Assembly (NCBI GenBank): GCA_945882755.1
Contig: CAMCWS010000015.1
Location: 1 to 28,541 of the forward strand
DNA from: Bordetella parapertussis
Lineage (GTDB): Bacteria > Pseudomonadota > Gammaproteobacteria > Burkholderiales > Burkholderiaceae_C
DNA: 28,541 nt
Reading direction: 5' to 3'
How positions within the stretch are numbered: position 1 is the stretch's first letter; the number at the start of each line of letters is the position of its first letter. The notes beneath the pieces were generated by a model, which saw only the letters and a list, made by a program, of their open reading frames with translations, was not told where the DNA came from and searched no databases. Position numbers and translations under genes: made by a program. This document shows positions 18,737 to 26,840 of the stretch, in pieces.

Positions 18737-18858
18737 TAGAATGGCAGGCTCCGCAGCGACCAAGGCCCCGCGGCGGGGTTTTCATCCCCACCTAAGAGGT
18801 TCCCAGAAGAGGAACACCGACCGTGGAAAAGGGCCCCACAACCCACTCTAGGAAAAAA
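18737..18858 (+). promoter_or_regulatory. rplM-rpsI promoter element and structured leader
   Basis: TAGAAT (18737-18742) is a candidate -10 element; the -35 is weak. The transcript would hold two hairpins. CCCCG-CGG-CGGGG (18766-18778) is followed by TTTT, like a short terminator. GTTCC (18799-18803) pairs with GGAAC (18811-18815). GGGG (18775-18778) could instead pair with CCCC (18786-18789), which would break the first hairpin. L13 operons are known to be autoregulated through their leader in E. coli. Whether this leader works that way is inference. Confidence 0.4.
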
Positions 18859-19302
18859 ATGTCCACATTCAGCGCAAAACCCGCTGACGTGACGCATGAG
18901 TGGTTTGTGATTGACGCCACCGATAAGGTGCTCGGACGGATTGCCAGCGAAGCAGCCCTCCGTTTACGCGGCAAGCACAAAGCCATTTATACGCCCCACG
19001 TCGATACCGGCGACTACATTGTCGTCATCAACGCATCCAAAATTCGTGTCACAGGCAACAAGTCCTTGGACAAGATGTACCACCGCCATTCTGGCTACCC
19101 AGGTGGCATCTCCAGCATGAACTTTCGCGATATGCAAGCCAAGCACCCCGGCCGTGCTTTGGAAAAAGCGGTCAAAGGCATGCTGCCCAAAGGTCCTTTG
19201 GGATTTGCCATGATCAAAAAGCTCAAGGTGTACGGCGGAGCCGAGCATCCCCATACCGCCCAACAGCCTAAAGTGCTGGAAATCCCAGGAGCGTCCAAAT
19301 GA
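18859..19302 (+). CDS. rplM: 50S ribosomal protein L13
   Basis: L13 is an early-assembly protein of the large ribosomal subunit. The 147-residue product shows [60 protein letters not shown] and [10 protein letters not shown], which fit L13 along its whole length. I chose ATG 18859 because AGGA (18850-18853) lies five bases before it. An in-frame ATG at 18823 would add twelve unrelated residues. It overlaps rpsI by ATGA, the conserved rplM-rpsI pairing. Confidence 0.98.
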   Translation: MSTFSAKPADVTHEWFVIDATDKVLGRIASEAALRLRGKHKAIYTPHVDTGDYIVVINASKIRVTGNKSLDKMYHRHSGYPGGISSMNFRDMQAKHPGRALEKAVKGMLPKGPLGFAMIKKLKVYGGAEHPHTAQQPKVLEIPGASK

Positions 19303-19691
19303 TGGGTGAATGGAACAATGGCACGGGCCGTCGCAAATCCAGCGTGGCACGCGTGTTTCTGAAAAAAGGCACGGGCCAAATCAAGATCAATGGCAAAGAC
19401 ATCGCCGAGTACTTCGGTCGTCAAACCTCCATCATGATCGCCAAACAACCCCTGTTTTTGACTCAACATGCCGAATCTTTCGACATCCAGATCAATGTCC
19501 AGGGTGGTGGTGAATCCGGTCAAGCAGGTGCAGCCCGCCACGGTATCACCCGCGCCCTGATTGATTACGACGCAACGCTCAAGCCCGTGCTGTCCGCAGC
19601 TGGCTTTGTCACCCGCGATGCGCGTGAAGTTGAACGTAAAAAGGTCGGTTTACACGGTGCTCGTCGCCGTAAGCAGTTCAGCAAACGCTGA
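19299..19691 (+). CDS. rpsI: 30S ribosomal protein S9
   Basis: S9 sits in the head of the small subunit, with its basic tail reaching the P-site tRNA. The 130-residue product begins [20 protein letters not shown], has [21 protein letters not shown], and ends in the invariant [17 protein letters not shown] (19287-19291) lies seven bases before ATG 19299, which overlaps the rplM stop; ATG 19302 is an alternative one codon later. A strong terminator follows 40 bp after the stop. Confidence 0.98.
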   Translation: MMGEWNNGTGRRKSSVARVFLKKGTGQIKINGKDIAEYFGRQTSIMIAKQPLFLTQHAESFDIQINVQGGGESGQAGAARHGITRALIDYDATLKPVLSAAGFVTRDAREVERKKVGLHGARRRKQFSKR

Positions 19692-19730
19692 TGCTTTTAT
19701 GCCCACACTGCGTGGGCATGGCCAAACAGA

Positions 19731-19762
19731 GCCGCTGGCATTTCTGCTGGCGGCTTTTTTTT
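19731..19762 (+). terminator. Rho-independent terminator of rplM-rpsI
   Basis: GCCGCTGGCA (19731-19740) pairs with TGCTGGCGGC (19745-19754) over ten base pairs, two of them G-U, around a TTTC loop. Eight T residues follow directly (19755-19762). Another perfect hairpin, ATGCCCAC (19699-19706) with GTGGGCAT (19712-19719), lies between the rpsI stop and the terminator. It lacks a T-run and may protect the mRNA 3' end. Confidence 0.92.
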
Positions 19763-19789
19763 GGTCACCCGAATAACCCTGCCTCGATT

Positions 19790-19814
19790 ATTGTTGAGTA
19801 AACTAGGTTACTAT
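19790..19814 (+). promoter_or_regulatory. IscR type 1-like binding site upstream of erpA
   Basis: The 25-bp stretch reads ATTGTTGAGT-AAAC-TAGGTTACTAT. Compared from memory with the IscR type 1 consensus (a TTGACT-like arm, AT-rich centre, AGTC-like arm, ends AT and TAT), about 19 of 25 positions agree. It ends 27 bp before the erpA start, where the promoter should lie. IscR represses Fe-S biogenesis genes, including erpA in E. coli, when it carries its own cluster. Position and gene fit; the match is imperfect and no clear -35/-10 pair can be named. Confidence 0.45.
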
Positions 19815-19841
19815 TAAGTTAACGAGATATTGGAGTGCGCA

Positions 19842-20207
19842 ATGAGTGCCTTAGCTGAAGCAACACCCACCACCATGCCCGAACCCATCGTGTTCACGGA
19901 CAGCGCTGCTGCGAAAGTGGCCGATTTGATCGCTGAAGAAGGCAATACCGATTTGAAATTGCGAGTCTTTGTACAAGGCGGCGGCTGTTCAGGCTTTCAA
20001 TATGGTTTCACCTTTGATGAAATCACCAATGAAGACGACACCACCATGTCCAAAAATGGCGTGTCTCTGCTGATCGACGCCATGAGTTACCAGTATTTAT
20101 TAGGTGCTGAAATCGATTACAAAGAAGATTTGCAAGGTGCCCAGTTCGTCATTAAAAACCCCAATGCCACCTCAACCTGTGGCTGTGGTTCTTCCTTCTC
20201 CGCTTAA
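19842..20207 (+). CDS. erpA: Iron-sulfur cluster insertion protein ErpA
   Basis: ErpA is an A-type carrier that delivers iron-sulfur clusters to target proteins such as those of isoprenoid synthesis and respiration. The 121-residue product contains the three family cysteines, Cys49 in [12 protein letters not shown] and Cys113/Cys115 in [12 protein letters not shown]. The N-terminal extension is slightly longer than in E. coli (114 residues), as is common in Betaproteobacteria. I chose ATG 19842 because GGAG (19832-19835) is six bases upstream; an ATG at 19830 overlaps that site. A possible IscR site precedes it, and it is convergent with anmK. Confidence 0.95.
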   Translation: MSALAEATPTTMPEPIVFTDSAAAKVADLIAEEGNTDLKLRVFVQGGGCSGFQYGFTFDEITNEDDTTMSKNGVSLLIDAMSYQYLLGAEIDYKEDLQGAQFVIKNPNATSTCGCGSSFSA

Positions 20208-20220
20208 TTTTTAAGCGGGG
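20198..20220. terminator. Palindrome spanning both stop codons of convergent erpA and anmK
   Basis: CCGCTTAA (20200-20207) and TTAAGCGG (20211-20218) form a perfect 8-bp stem with a TTT loop; two more pairs (one G-U) extend it. The erpA TAA (20205-20207) and the anmK TAA (minus strand, 20211-20213) both lie in the stem. It probably serves both transcripts as a 3'-end hairpin. It lacks a following T-run on either strand, so strict terminator activity is uncertain. Confidence 0.55.
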
Positions 20221-21317
20221 TACAGCCCGCCCAAGACACGAAAACCTTTGGCACCGGTCACTTCAGGCAGGTTGCCAGGTAAACCCATTACAAACTGTCT
20301 TGCAAGCCATGCGAAAGCGGCTGCTTCAACTTGCAAAGGTGGCAAGCCATGCGACGCTGTGGTGCTGACTGCAATTTTGGGCAGATAGCTGGAAAGCAGT
20401 GACATCAGGTGCAGGTTGTAGGCTCCGCCACCACACACCCATAAACGACTGGTTTTGGGCGCAAAACGAGCCACCGCCTCTGTGGCACTGCGAGCACTCA
20501 GGTGCACCAAGCTGGCTTGCACATCCACAGGAGACAAGTCGGGGAAGCCTGAAAGGTGTTCAGTAAGCCACTGTGCATGAAACAGATCACGGCCTGTGCT
20601 TTTTGGGGGTGCGAGTGCAAAAAAAGGCTCGGCAAGCATACGTTCAATCAGCGCTGCAGACGGTTTTCCCTTGGCGCTCCAAGCGCCATCTGCATCGTAG
20701 GCTTGCCCCAAGTGTTGCTGGCACCACAGATCTAGCAGGACATTGCCAGGGCCGCAGTCAAAACCTGAAACACTGTTATCAGGGTGCAAGATGCTCAAGT
20801 TGGCCATACCGCCCATATTCAGTATGACGGTAGTTTCAATCGCGTTGCCCCATAGCGATTGGTGAAATGCAGGCACCAAGGGTGCGCCTTGACCGCCGGC
20901 AGCAACATCTCTGCTGCGGAAATCGGTCACCACAACGACACCACAAAGTTCGGCCAGCAAAGATGGGTTATTGAGTTGCAGGGTGTAGCCGATGCCATCG
21001 TGCAAGCCCGGTTGGTGACGCACGGTTTGCCCGTGGACCCCAACTGCTCGAACAGCAGCAGGACGCAGCCCTTGCTGATCAAGCAGTAAATGGATAGCGT
21101 TGGCGTAGACCTTGGCCAAAGCATTGGCGGCCAATGCAGACTCGTGCAGTTCGTTCACACCAGCATGGTTGAGATCCAGCAGTGTTTGCTTAAATGCCGC
21201 TGGAAAGGGCAAAGTTTGATGAGCCAAGACATTGCAACCTGAAGCAAAGTCCACCAAAACCGCATCGACCCCATCAAGGGAAGTTCCCGACATCACGCCT
21301 ATATAGAGCGTGGACAT
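20211..21317 (-). CDS. anmK: Anhydro-N-acetylmuramic acid kinase
   Basis: AnmK opens and phosphorylates 1,6-anhydro-MurNAc to MurNAc-6-phosphate in the cytoplasm, part of cell-wall recycling. The 368-residue product starts MSTLYIGVMSGTSLDGVDAV, the family's N-terminal nucleotide-binding signature. It also has VGVHGQTVRHQPG, VVTDFRSRDVAAGGQGAPLVPAFH (in two pieces), LNMGGMANLSIL, GFDCGPGNVLLD, STGRDLFHAQWL and WVCGGGAYN. The frame runs 25 codons further up to 21392, but that part overlaps the upstream peptidase gene and lacks similarity. The start is 7 bp after the stop of the M23 peptidase, suggesting coupling of a wall hydrolase and a wall-recycling kinase. Confidence 0.95.
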   Translation of the reverse strand: MSTLYIGVMSGTSLDGVDAVLVDFASGCNVLAHQTLPFPAAFKQTLLDLNHAGVNELHESALAANALAKVYANAIHLLLDQQGLRPAAVRAVGVHGQTVRHQPGLHDGIGYTLQLNNPSLLAELCGVVVVTDFRSRDVAAGGQGAPLVPAFHQSLWGNAIETTVILNMGGMANLSILHPDNSVSGFDCGPGNVLLDLWCQQHLGQAYDADGAWSAKGKPSAALIERMLAEPFFALAPPKSTGRDLFHAQWLTEHLSGFPDLSPVDVQASLVHLSARSATEAVARFAPKTSRLWVCGGGAYNLHLMSLLSSYLPKIAVSTTASHGLPPLQVEAAAFAWLARQFVMGLPGNLPEVTGAKGFRVLGGLYPA

Positions 21318-21324
21318 AAGGTGT

Positions 21325-22650
21325 TCAGGGTGCAGGCAGCGCCAGTGAGGCAGAGGCCAATTGTTGTCCAACCTGCTTGGCGAGTTGATCAAATGCTGGT
21401 CGCGCTTGGGCAGATACGGGTACGGTCTCGCTTCTTCGCGCCATCACCAGAGGGTCTTGGTGTTTGCCATTGACACGAAACTCAAAATGCAGATGCGGGC
21501 CGGTTGCCCACCCTGTGGCCCCCACTTTGCCAATGGACTGACCCTGCGCAACAGATTGACCGCGTTTAACCAGCATCTGACTCAAATGGGCGTAAACCGT
21601 GGAATGGCCGTTGTGGTGCTTCACCACGACTGCTTTGCCATAGCCACCCATATTGCCAGCGCTTTCAACAACACCAGTACCAATTGAGCGCACGGGAGTG
21701 CCAGTGGGTGCAGCGTAATCCACCCCCAGGTGAGCACGCCAAGTTTGCAAAATGGGATGAAAGCGCATCTTGAAACCGCTGCTGATACGCGAGAAGGTCA
21801 AAGGGGAGGCCAAGTACGTGCGACGCAAACTTTGTCCGTCAAGGTTGTAATAACCGCCTGGGTGGCTATTGCTTTCTTGAAACCACATGGCTTGAAACGA
21901 TTTGCCGCGGTTGACAAACTCTGCGCTCAAAACCTTACCTGATTTGAGGGTCTCGCCATCAGCTTCCAGAGTTTCATAAGCCACACTGAAGCGGTCACCC
22001 ACACGCAGGGCACGGTGAAAATCAATATCACCAGAAAAAATCTCAGCCAACTGAACCGCGATGCTGTCGGGAATGTGCGCATCGTCCGTAGCGGCAAACA
22101 AAGAACTTTGAATGAATGCACTGGAAAGGCGAACCGAGGATGCAAGCTGGCCAGTTTCAAGCCGTGCAACAAAAACTTGGTTTTGACGTTCGATGACCAA
22201 GCGTTGAAAGCTGACACTGCTGTCGGTGGCCCAACGAGCAGTCAATCGCAGCAAACGGTTGTCATCGTCCATTTCAGCGCGGATCAAGCGCCCAGCACGG
22301 CCAAGCAAATGATTGCGCACCAGTGCATCCGAACGCATGAAGTCAGCAGCCTGTGCATCGCTGACATTCAATCGGGCCAACAAACTGCCAGCGCTGTCGC
22401 TTGTGCGGGAAGTATCAGCGCGGTAAAGGCGAATATCGCCCTTCATCAAACTTTGCATTTGATTGTCAAGCGACAGGGTGCTGACCGTCTCCACCAGCTG
22501 CTTGACGGGAAGAGAGGAAGAAAGCGGCGACAATCCAACCACAGCCAGTGCGCCACCTGCGCCCAAGAGCAGCAACAGACTGATGTGCCATATCCATGGT
22601 TTGGATGTGGGCACAGCGTCTAGCGAAGAAGGTGTGTCTAACTGTTGCAA
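21325..22650 (-). CDS. LytM/M23-family murein endopeptidase, MepM-like
   Basis: This is a membrane-anchored zinc peptidase that probably cuts peptidoglycan cross-links. A single hydrophobic segment ([21 protein letters not shown]) near the N-terminus anchors it with the bulk in the periplasm. The middle resembles the Csd3/MepM regulatory region ([37 protein letters not shown]). The C-terminal M23 domain has the zinc motifs HLGVD and HLHFE, and [24 protein letters not shown] propose TTG 22650 as start (441 residues), because an ACAGGA site lies nine bases upstream. The ATG at 22725 would lie upstream of the likely -10 element. It is divergent from tyrS and ends 7 bp before anmK. Confidence 0.88.
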   Translation of the reverse strand: MQQLDTPSSLDAVPTSKPWIWHISLLLLLGAGGALAVVGLSPLSSSLPVKQLVETVSTLSLDNQMQSLMKGDIRLYRADTSRTSDSAGSLLARLNVSDAQAADFMRSDALVRNHLLGRAGRLIRAEMDDDNRLLRLTARWATDSSVSFQRLVIERQNQVFVARLETGQLASSVRLSSAFIQSSLFAATDDAHIPDSIAVQLAEIFSGDIDFHRALRVGDRFSVAYETLEADGETLKSGKVLSAEFVNRGKSFQAMWFQESNSHPGGYYNLDGQSLRRTYLASPLTFSRISSGFKMRFHPILQTWRAHLGVDYAAPTGTPVRSIGTGVVESAGNMGGYGKAVVVKHHNGHSTVYAHLSQMLVKRGQSVAQGQSIGKVGATGWATGPHLHFEFRVNGKHQDPLVMARRSETVPVSAQARPAFDQLAKQVGQQLASASLALPAP

Positions 22651-22717
22651 ACTGCAATATCCTGTGTTTAAAAAGAGCAGGCCAAGGAAGTTCCAAGCCC
22701 ATTCAAATGAGCGCAGA

Positions 22718-22723
22718 GTATAC
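22718..22723 (-). promoter_or_regulatory. Probable -10 element for the M23 peptidase gene
   Basis: Read on the minus strand this is TATACT, 5 of 6 to consensus, 68 bp upstream of the proposed TTG start at 22650. The -35 is poor. It supports the later start, since ATG 22725 would not be in the transcript. Confidence 0.4.
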
Positions 22724-22735
22724 AAGCACTTTTTA

Positions 22736-22764
22736 TTGACAAAAATCTCAAATTTTTATATGAA
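22736..22764 (+). promoter_or_regulatory. Candidate tyrS promoter overlapping the annotated start codon
   Basis: TTGACA (22736-22741) is a perfect -35 hexamer. Seventeen bases downstream is TATGAA (22759-22764), 4 of 6 to the -10 consensus. The -10 overlaps ATG 22760, and the predicted transcript start is near 22771. If real, this promoter would not yield a message containing that start. Confidence 0.35.
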
Positions 22765-23992
22765 TCAAGGATCTACATCGGAAACCTCTATTTCGGAAGA
22801 GGTTTTGCATGCCATGCAAGTCAGCCAACGTGGTTGCGAGGAATTACTACCTGAGCAAGAGTGGCTGAAAAAACTCCAACGCTCGCACGCCACGGGCACG
22901 CCTTTGCGCATCAAACTGGGGCTTGACCCCACAGCGCCCGACATCCACATCGGTCACACCGTGGTGCTAAACAAAATGCGCCAACTGCAGGACTTGGGCC
23001 ATCAGGTGATCTTTTTGATCGGTGACTTCACCTCCTTGATCGGCGACCCGTCGGGGCGCAACAGCACCCGTCCGCCATTGACGCCCGAGCAAATCAAGCT
23101 CAATGCAGACACCTATTACAAGCAAGCCAGCATGGTGCTGGACCCAGCCAAAACCGAGATTCGCTACAACAGCGAGTGGAGCGAGCCTTTGGGGGCCAGC
23201 GGCATGATCCAACTCGCGTCGCGCTACACCGTGGCGCGGATGATGGAGCGTGACGACTTTCACAAGCGCTTCCATGGCGGCCAATCCATCAGCGTGCATG
23301 AGTTTTTGTACCCGCTGATGCAAGGCTATGACAGCGTGGCCCTGAAAAGTGACTTGGAGTTGGGCGGCACCGACCAAAAATTCAACCTGCTCATGGGCCG
23401 CCATTTGCAGCAGGAGTACGGCCAAGAGCCGCAATGCATTTTGACCATGCCTCTGCTGGAAGGCTTGGACGGCGTGGACAAAATGTCCAAGAGTAAAAAC
23501 AACTACATCGGCATCGCCGAAGACGCCAACACCATGTTCGCCAAGGTCTTGTCGATCAGCGACACCTTGATGTGGCGCTGGTTCACCTTGCTCAGCTTTC
23601 AAAGCTTGGAGGCCATCGCCGCATTGAAGGCCGAGGTCGAGGCTGGGCGCAACCCCCGCGACGCCAAGGTCATGTTGGCCAAAGAAATCACAACCCGCTT
23701 TCACAGCGCGGCTTTGGCTGACGCTGCCGAGCAAGATTTTGTAAACCGCAGCAAGGGTGGCGTGCCCGACGTCATCCCCGAGGTGAATGTGAGCGGGGCA
23801 CCCTTGGGCATTGCAGCGCTGTTGAAGAGCGCAGGTTTGGCGCCGTCGAGCAGCGAGGCCAGCCGATTGATCGACGGCGGCGGTGTGCGCATCGACAGCA
23901 GCGTGGTCAGCGACAAAGGTTTGAAGCTGGCAGCGGGTACTTATGTGGTTCAAGTGGGCAAGCGCAAGTTTGCCCGTGTGAACCTGGCTTGA
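22760..23992 (+). CDS. tyrS: Tyrosyl-tRNA synthetase
   Basis: TyrS charges tRNA-Tyr with tyrosine. The 410-residue protein is a class I synthetase with HIGH as [31 protein letters not shown], the tyrosine-binding [22 protein letters not shown] (in two pieces), the KMSKS loop [14 protein letters not shown] and a C-terminal S4 RNA-binding domain ([17 protein letters not shown]). The open frame extends upstream to 22463, but that part is antisense to the peptidase gene. ATG 22760 gives an N-terminus like other betaproteobacterial TyrS proteins but has no clear ribosome-binding site. ATG 22814 ([12 protein letters not shown]) has GGAAGAGG upstream at a rather long distance. Confidence 0.95.
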   Translation: MNQGSTSETSISEEVLHAMQVSQRGCEELLPEQEWLKKLQRSHATGTPLRIKLGLDPTAPDIHIGHTVVLNKMRQLQDLGHQVIFLIGDFTSLIGDPSGRNSTRPPLTPEQIKLNADTYYKQASMVLDPAKTEIRYNSEWSEPLGASGMIQLASRYTVARMMERDDFHKRFHGGQSISVHEFLYPLMQGYDSVALKSDLELGGTDQKFNLLMGRHLQQEYGQEPQCILTMPLLEGLDGVDKMSKSKNNYIGIAEDANTMFAKVLSISDTLMWRWFTLLSFQSLEAIAALKAEVEAGRNPRDAKVMLAKEITTRFHSAALADAAEQDFVNRSKGGVPDVIPEVNVSGAPLGIAALLKSAGLAPSSSEASRLIDGGGVRIDSSVVSDKGLKLAAGTYVVQVGKRKFARVNLA

Positions 23993-24027
23993 AACGCTTG
24001 AAGTCCCGACCACCCTGAGGAATTTTT

Positions 24028-24951
24028 ATGAATTTTCTCATTCGACTCCAACCTAAAACGCTGCTGTGGGCGTCGGTGGTGGTGGCCATCATCACTATCT
24101 TGTTGAAAACCTTGGCTTGGTACATCACCGATTCAGTGGGTCTGTTGTCGGACGCCATGGAGTCGTTTGTCAATTTGGCCAGCGCCATTTTTGCTTTGCT
24201 GATGGTGACTGTGGCTGAACAACCTGCCGATGAAGAACATCCTTACGGCCACCACAAGGCCGAGTATTTTTCTTCGGGATTTGAGGGCATTCTCATCATG
24301 GGTGCAGCAGCAGCCATTATTTGGGCATCGGCGCACCGGATATTTGATCCTCAGCCAGTTGATGATTTAGGTTGGGGTTTGGCGCTTTCGGTGGCCAGTT
24401 CTGCCTTGAATGCTTTGCTGGCTTGGGTGATGTTTGGCGCAGCCAAGGTGCATCGTTCCATTGCTTTGGAAGCTGACGCTAAGCATTTGGTCACCGATGT
24501 GTGGACATCGGCAGGGGTTGTGTTGGGCTTGAGCTTGGTTTACATCACAGGGTGGCTGTGGCTAGATGCCTTGGTCGCCATGGCTGTGGCGTTGAATATT
24601 TTGAAAGAAGGCTTTCATCTGATTTGGCGCTCTTCTCAAGGTTTGATGGATGAAGCTGTAGAGCCAGAAGTGCTGGCGCAAATCAAGGAAGTCTTAGATG
24701 GCTTTGAGCATCAAAGAGGTGAAGTTCATATCATTCGTTTCGACCATGTCACCACGCGCAGCGCAGGGCAGCGCCGCTTTGTCGATATGCATATGCACAT
24801 GCCCGCGAGTTGGTCCTTGGGGCGAGCGGCAGCGTTGCGCACCAGCGTGGAACAAGCCCTGATGAGTGCAGTACCTGGGCTGCGCGCCACCATTCAATTA
24901 CTGCCTAATGATGTAGAAGCGCATTTCGATGATGTGCGCGACTTGAAGTGA
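24028..24951 (+). CDS. Cation diffusion facilitator (CDF) metal transporter
   Basis: CDF proteins export divalent metals from the cytoplasm by proton exchange and work as dimers. The 307-residue protein has six hydrophobic segments, then a cytoplasmic domain of about 90 residues (LIWRSSQGLMDEAVEPEVLAQIKEVL, HMHMPASWSLGRAAALR). Family marks include EEHPYGHHKAEYFSSGFEG and ALEADAKHLVTDVWTSAGVV. The metal site of E. coli YiiP is D45, D49, H153 and D157. Here the same positions are E45, N49, H153 and D157, so the TM2 pair is changed while the TM5 pair is standard. Substrate (Zn, Fe, Mn or other) cannot be told. GAGG precedes the ATG at good spacing. It sits 35 bp after tyrS and 39 bp before dbpA. 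Confidence 0.88.
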   Translation: MNFLIRLQPKTLLWASVVVAIITILLKTLAWYITDSVGLLSDAMESFVNLASAIFALLMVTVAEQPADEEHPYGHHKAEYFSSGFEGILIMGAAAAIIWASAHRIFDPQPVDDLGWGLALSVASSALNALLAWVMFGAAKVHRSIALEADAKHLVTDVWTSAGVVLGLSLVYITGWLWLDALVAMAVALNILKEGFHLIWRSSQGLMDEAVEPEVLAQIKEVLDGFEHQRGEVHIIRFDHVTTRSAGQRRFVDMHMHMPASWSLGRAAALRTSVEQALMSAVPGLRATIQLLPNDVEAHFDDVRDLK

Positions 24952-24990
24952 CTAGCTTGGGGTCCAATTGAACCCATCGATAATGGCCGC

Positions 24991-26388
24991 ATGACCCAAG
25001 CTTTCAGTGCACTGCCTCTTTCCCCCGACACCCTCGCCAACCTCGACCAACTCGGCTATACCGAGATGACCGCCATTCAAGCGGCAAGTTTGCCGCTGGC
25101 GCTGGCGGGCAAAGACCTGATCGCCCAAGCCAGCACGGGCAGCGGAAAAACAGCCGCCTTTGGTTTGCCACTGGTTGAAAAACTCACAGCCAACTTTCAC
25201 GCGGTGCAAGCGCTGGTGATGTGCCCCACCCGCGAATTGGCCGATCAGGTCACCACCGAAATTCGGCGCTTGGCCAGAGCGACCGCCAACATCAAGGTGG
25301 TGACGCTGTGCGGCGGCGTGGCCTTGCGCGGACAAGAGCAAAGCCTGCAACACGGTGCGCATGTGGTGGTGGGCACACCGGGTCGCATCTTGGACCACTT
25401 AACGCGTGGCAACCTGCGATTGGATTCTGTGAAAACCTTGGTGCTGGATGAAGCCGACCGCATGCTCGACATGGGGTTTTATGACGACATGAAGCAACTC
25501 ATTGCGCAGTGCCCCACGCAGCGCCAAACCCTGTTGTTCTCCGCCACCTACCCCGAAGGCATTGCCAAGCTTTCGGCGCAGTTCATGCGCGAGCCGCAAA
25601 CGGTGAAAGTGCAAACCGTTCACTCTACCGACAAAATCCGCCAAGTGTTTTACGAGGTGCGCGAAGACGAGCGCTTGCATGCGGTGTCTTTGTTGTTGAA
25701 CCACTTCAGGCCTGAATCCACACTCGCGTTTTGCAACACCAAGCAGCAATGCCGCGAGTTGTTGGCGGTGCTGCAAGCTCAAGGTTTTGACGCGCTGGCG
25801 CTGTACGGCGAGTTGGAACAGCGTGAGCGCGATCAGGTCTTGGTGCGGTTTGCCAACCGTTCTTGCTCGGTGCTGGTGGCCACCGACGTGGCAGCGCGGG
25901 GTTTGGACATCAGCCAGTTGAACGCGGTCATCAATGTGGACGTCACGCCCGACGCCGAATTGCACATCCACCGCATTGGCCGCACCGGGCGCGCAGACGC
26001 CCAAGGCTTGGCGCTGACTTTGGCCAGTTTGGACGAGATGGGCGCGGTGGGGCGCATCGAGGTCTTGCAAGGCCAAGAATCGCAATGGGCCAAGTTGTCT
26101 GATCTCAGCCCTGCTGCCGGGGACAAGTTGCAAGCCCCCATGCGCACCTTGCAAATTGTGGGCGGTCGCAAAGAAAAAATCCGCGCTGGTGATGTGCTGG
26201 GTGCCATGACGGGTGAGGCAGGTTTTGAAGCGACACAAATTGGCAAGATCAATGTGAACGAGTTTTCCACTTATGTGGCGGTTGACCGGTCCATTGCGCA
26301 CACAGCTGTTGAGCGCTTGTCCAAAGGGCGCATCAAGGGCAAGTCGGTACGGGTGCGCTTGTTAGACGAGGAAGCGTCTCAACGGTAA
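24991..26388 (+). CDS. dbpA: ATP-dependent RNA helicase DbpA
   Basis: DbpA is a DEAD-box helicase that acts in late 50S assembly and is guided by hairpin 92 of 23S rRNA. The 465-residue protein shows the Q-motif region (YTEMTAIQAASLPLAL), motif I ASTGSGKT (47-54), PTRELADQV, GTPGRILDHL, DEAD (153-156), SAT in LLFSATYPEG, and HRIGRTGRA. The C-terminal RNA-binding domain typical of DbpA is present (MRTLQIVGGRKEKIRAGDVL, IGKINVNEFSTYVAVDR, RIKGKSVRVRLL), which separates it from RhlE or RhlB. Its 3' end overlaps that of the convergent ybeY by 10 bp. Confidence 0.95.
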   Translation: MTQAFSALPLSPDTLANLDQLGYTEMTAIQAASLPLALAGKDLIAQASTGSGKTAAFGLPLVEKLTANFHAVQALVMCPTRELADQVTTEIRRLARATANIKVVTLCGGVALRGQEQSLQHGAHVVVGTPGRILDHLTRGNLRLDSVKTLVLDEADRMLDMGFYDDMKQLIAQCPTQRQTLLFSATYPEGIAKLSAQFMREPQTVKVQTVHSTDKIRQVFYEVREDERLHAVSLLLNHFRPESTLAFCNTKQQCRELLAVLQAQGFDALALYGELEQRERDQVLVRFANRSCSVLVATDVAARGLDISQLNAVINVDVTPDAELHIHRIGRTGRADAQGLALTLASLDEMGAVGRIEVLQGQESQWAKLSDLSPAAGDKLQAPMRTLQIVGGRKEKIRAGDVLGAMTGEAGFEATQIGKINVNEFSTYVAVDRSIAHTAVERLSKGRIKGKSVRVRLLDEEASQR

Positions 26389-26840
26389 GGGTTGTCAAAA
26401 CCTAAGCCTGATAAGACAGTTGTTTCATGCGCCTCCATGGCGTGTGCGTTTTTCAACGATGTTTCATGGTCCCAGCCTTGGGCATGCAGCGTGCCATGCA
26501 CCAAGAGGTGTGCATAGTGTGCTGCCAATGTTTTGCCTTGCTCTTTAGCTTCCTTAGAAATCACCGGTGCACACAGCACCAAGTCGGCCATCACCACCGG
26601 TGACTGCACGTAATCAAAGGTCAGCACATTGGTCGCATAGTCTTTGCTGCGATAGCTGCTGTTCAAGGCCCGACTTTCTTCGGCGTCGACGATGCGTACC
26701 GTGATCTCAGCATCTGCATCCAAAGCATGGCGGATGCAGCGCACGACGAAATGGCGAGGCAAGGCCTGTCGGTGTCTTGCTGCATAGGGAATGTCACCAA
26801 ATTGCAAGGACAGTTGAAGCTTTGCAAGCGCCATGATCAA
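26379..26840 (-). CDS. ybeY: Endoribonuclease YbeY (rRNA maturation factor)
   Basis: YbeY is a zinc-dependent single-strand RNase involved in 16S rRNA 3'-end maturation and ribosome quality control. The 153-residue protein has the HxxxHxxxxxH zinc motif (His115, His119, His125) in HGTLHAQGWDH. It also has the family stretches RALNSSYRSKDYATNVLTF and MADLVLCAPVISKEAKEQ. ATG 26840 overlaps the phoH stop as ATGA; ATG 26834 (MALAKL) is an alternative. The phoH-ybeY order is conserved in many bacteria. Its stop lies inside the convergent dbpA 3' end. Confidence 0.95.
   Translation of the reverse strand: MIMALAKLQLSLQFGDIPYAARHRQALPRHFVVRCIRHALDADAEITVRIVDAEESRALNSSYRSKDYATNVLTFDYVQSPVVMADLVLCAPVISKEAKEQGKTLAAHYAHLLVHGTLHAQGWDHETSLKNAHAMEAHETTVLSGLGFDNPYR

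Noticed and set aside
22967..24013. 348-codon open frame on the minus strand opposite tyrS
   Set aside because: It is antisense to the catalytic core of TyrS, with no motif and shadow-like composition.
24952..24977. Near-palindrome GGGTCCAATTGAACCC between the CDF gene and dbpA
   Set aside because: Two central mismatches and no T-run or promoter relation; too short to support an operator or terminator call.
25399..26301. 300-codon open frame on the minus strand opposite dbpA
   Set aside because: It mirrors the DEAD-box helicase codons and shows no protein features of its own.
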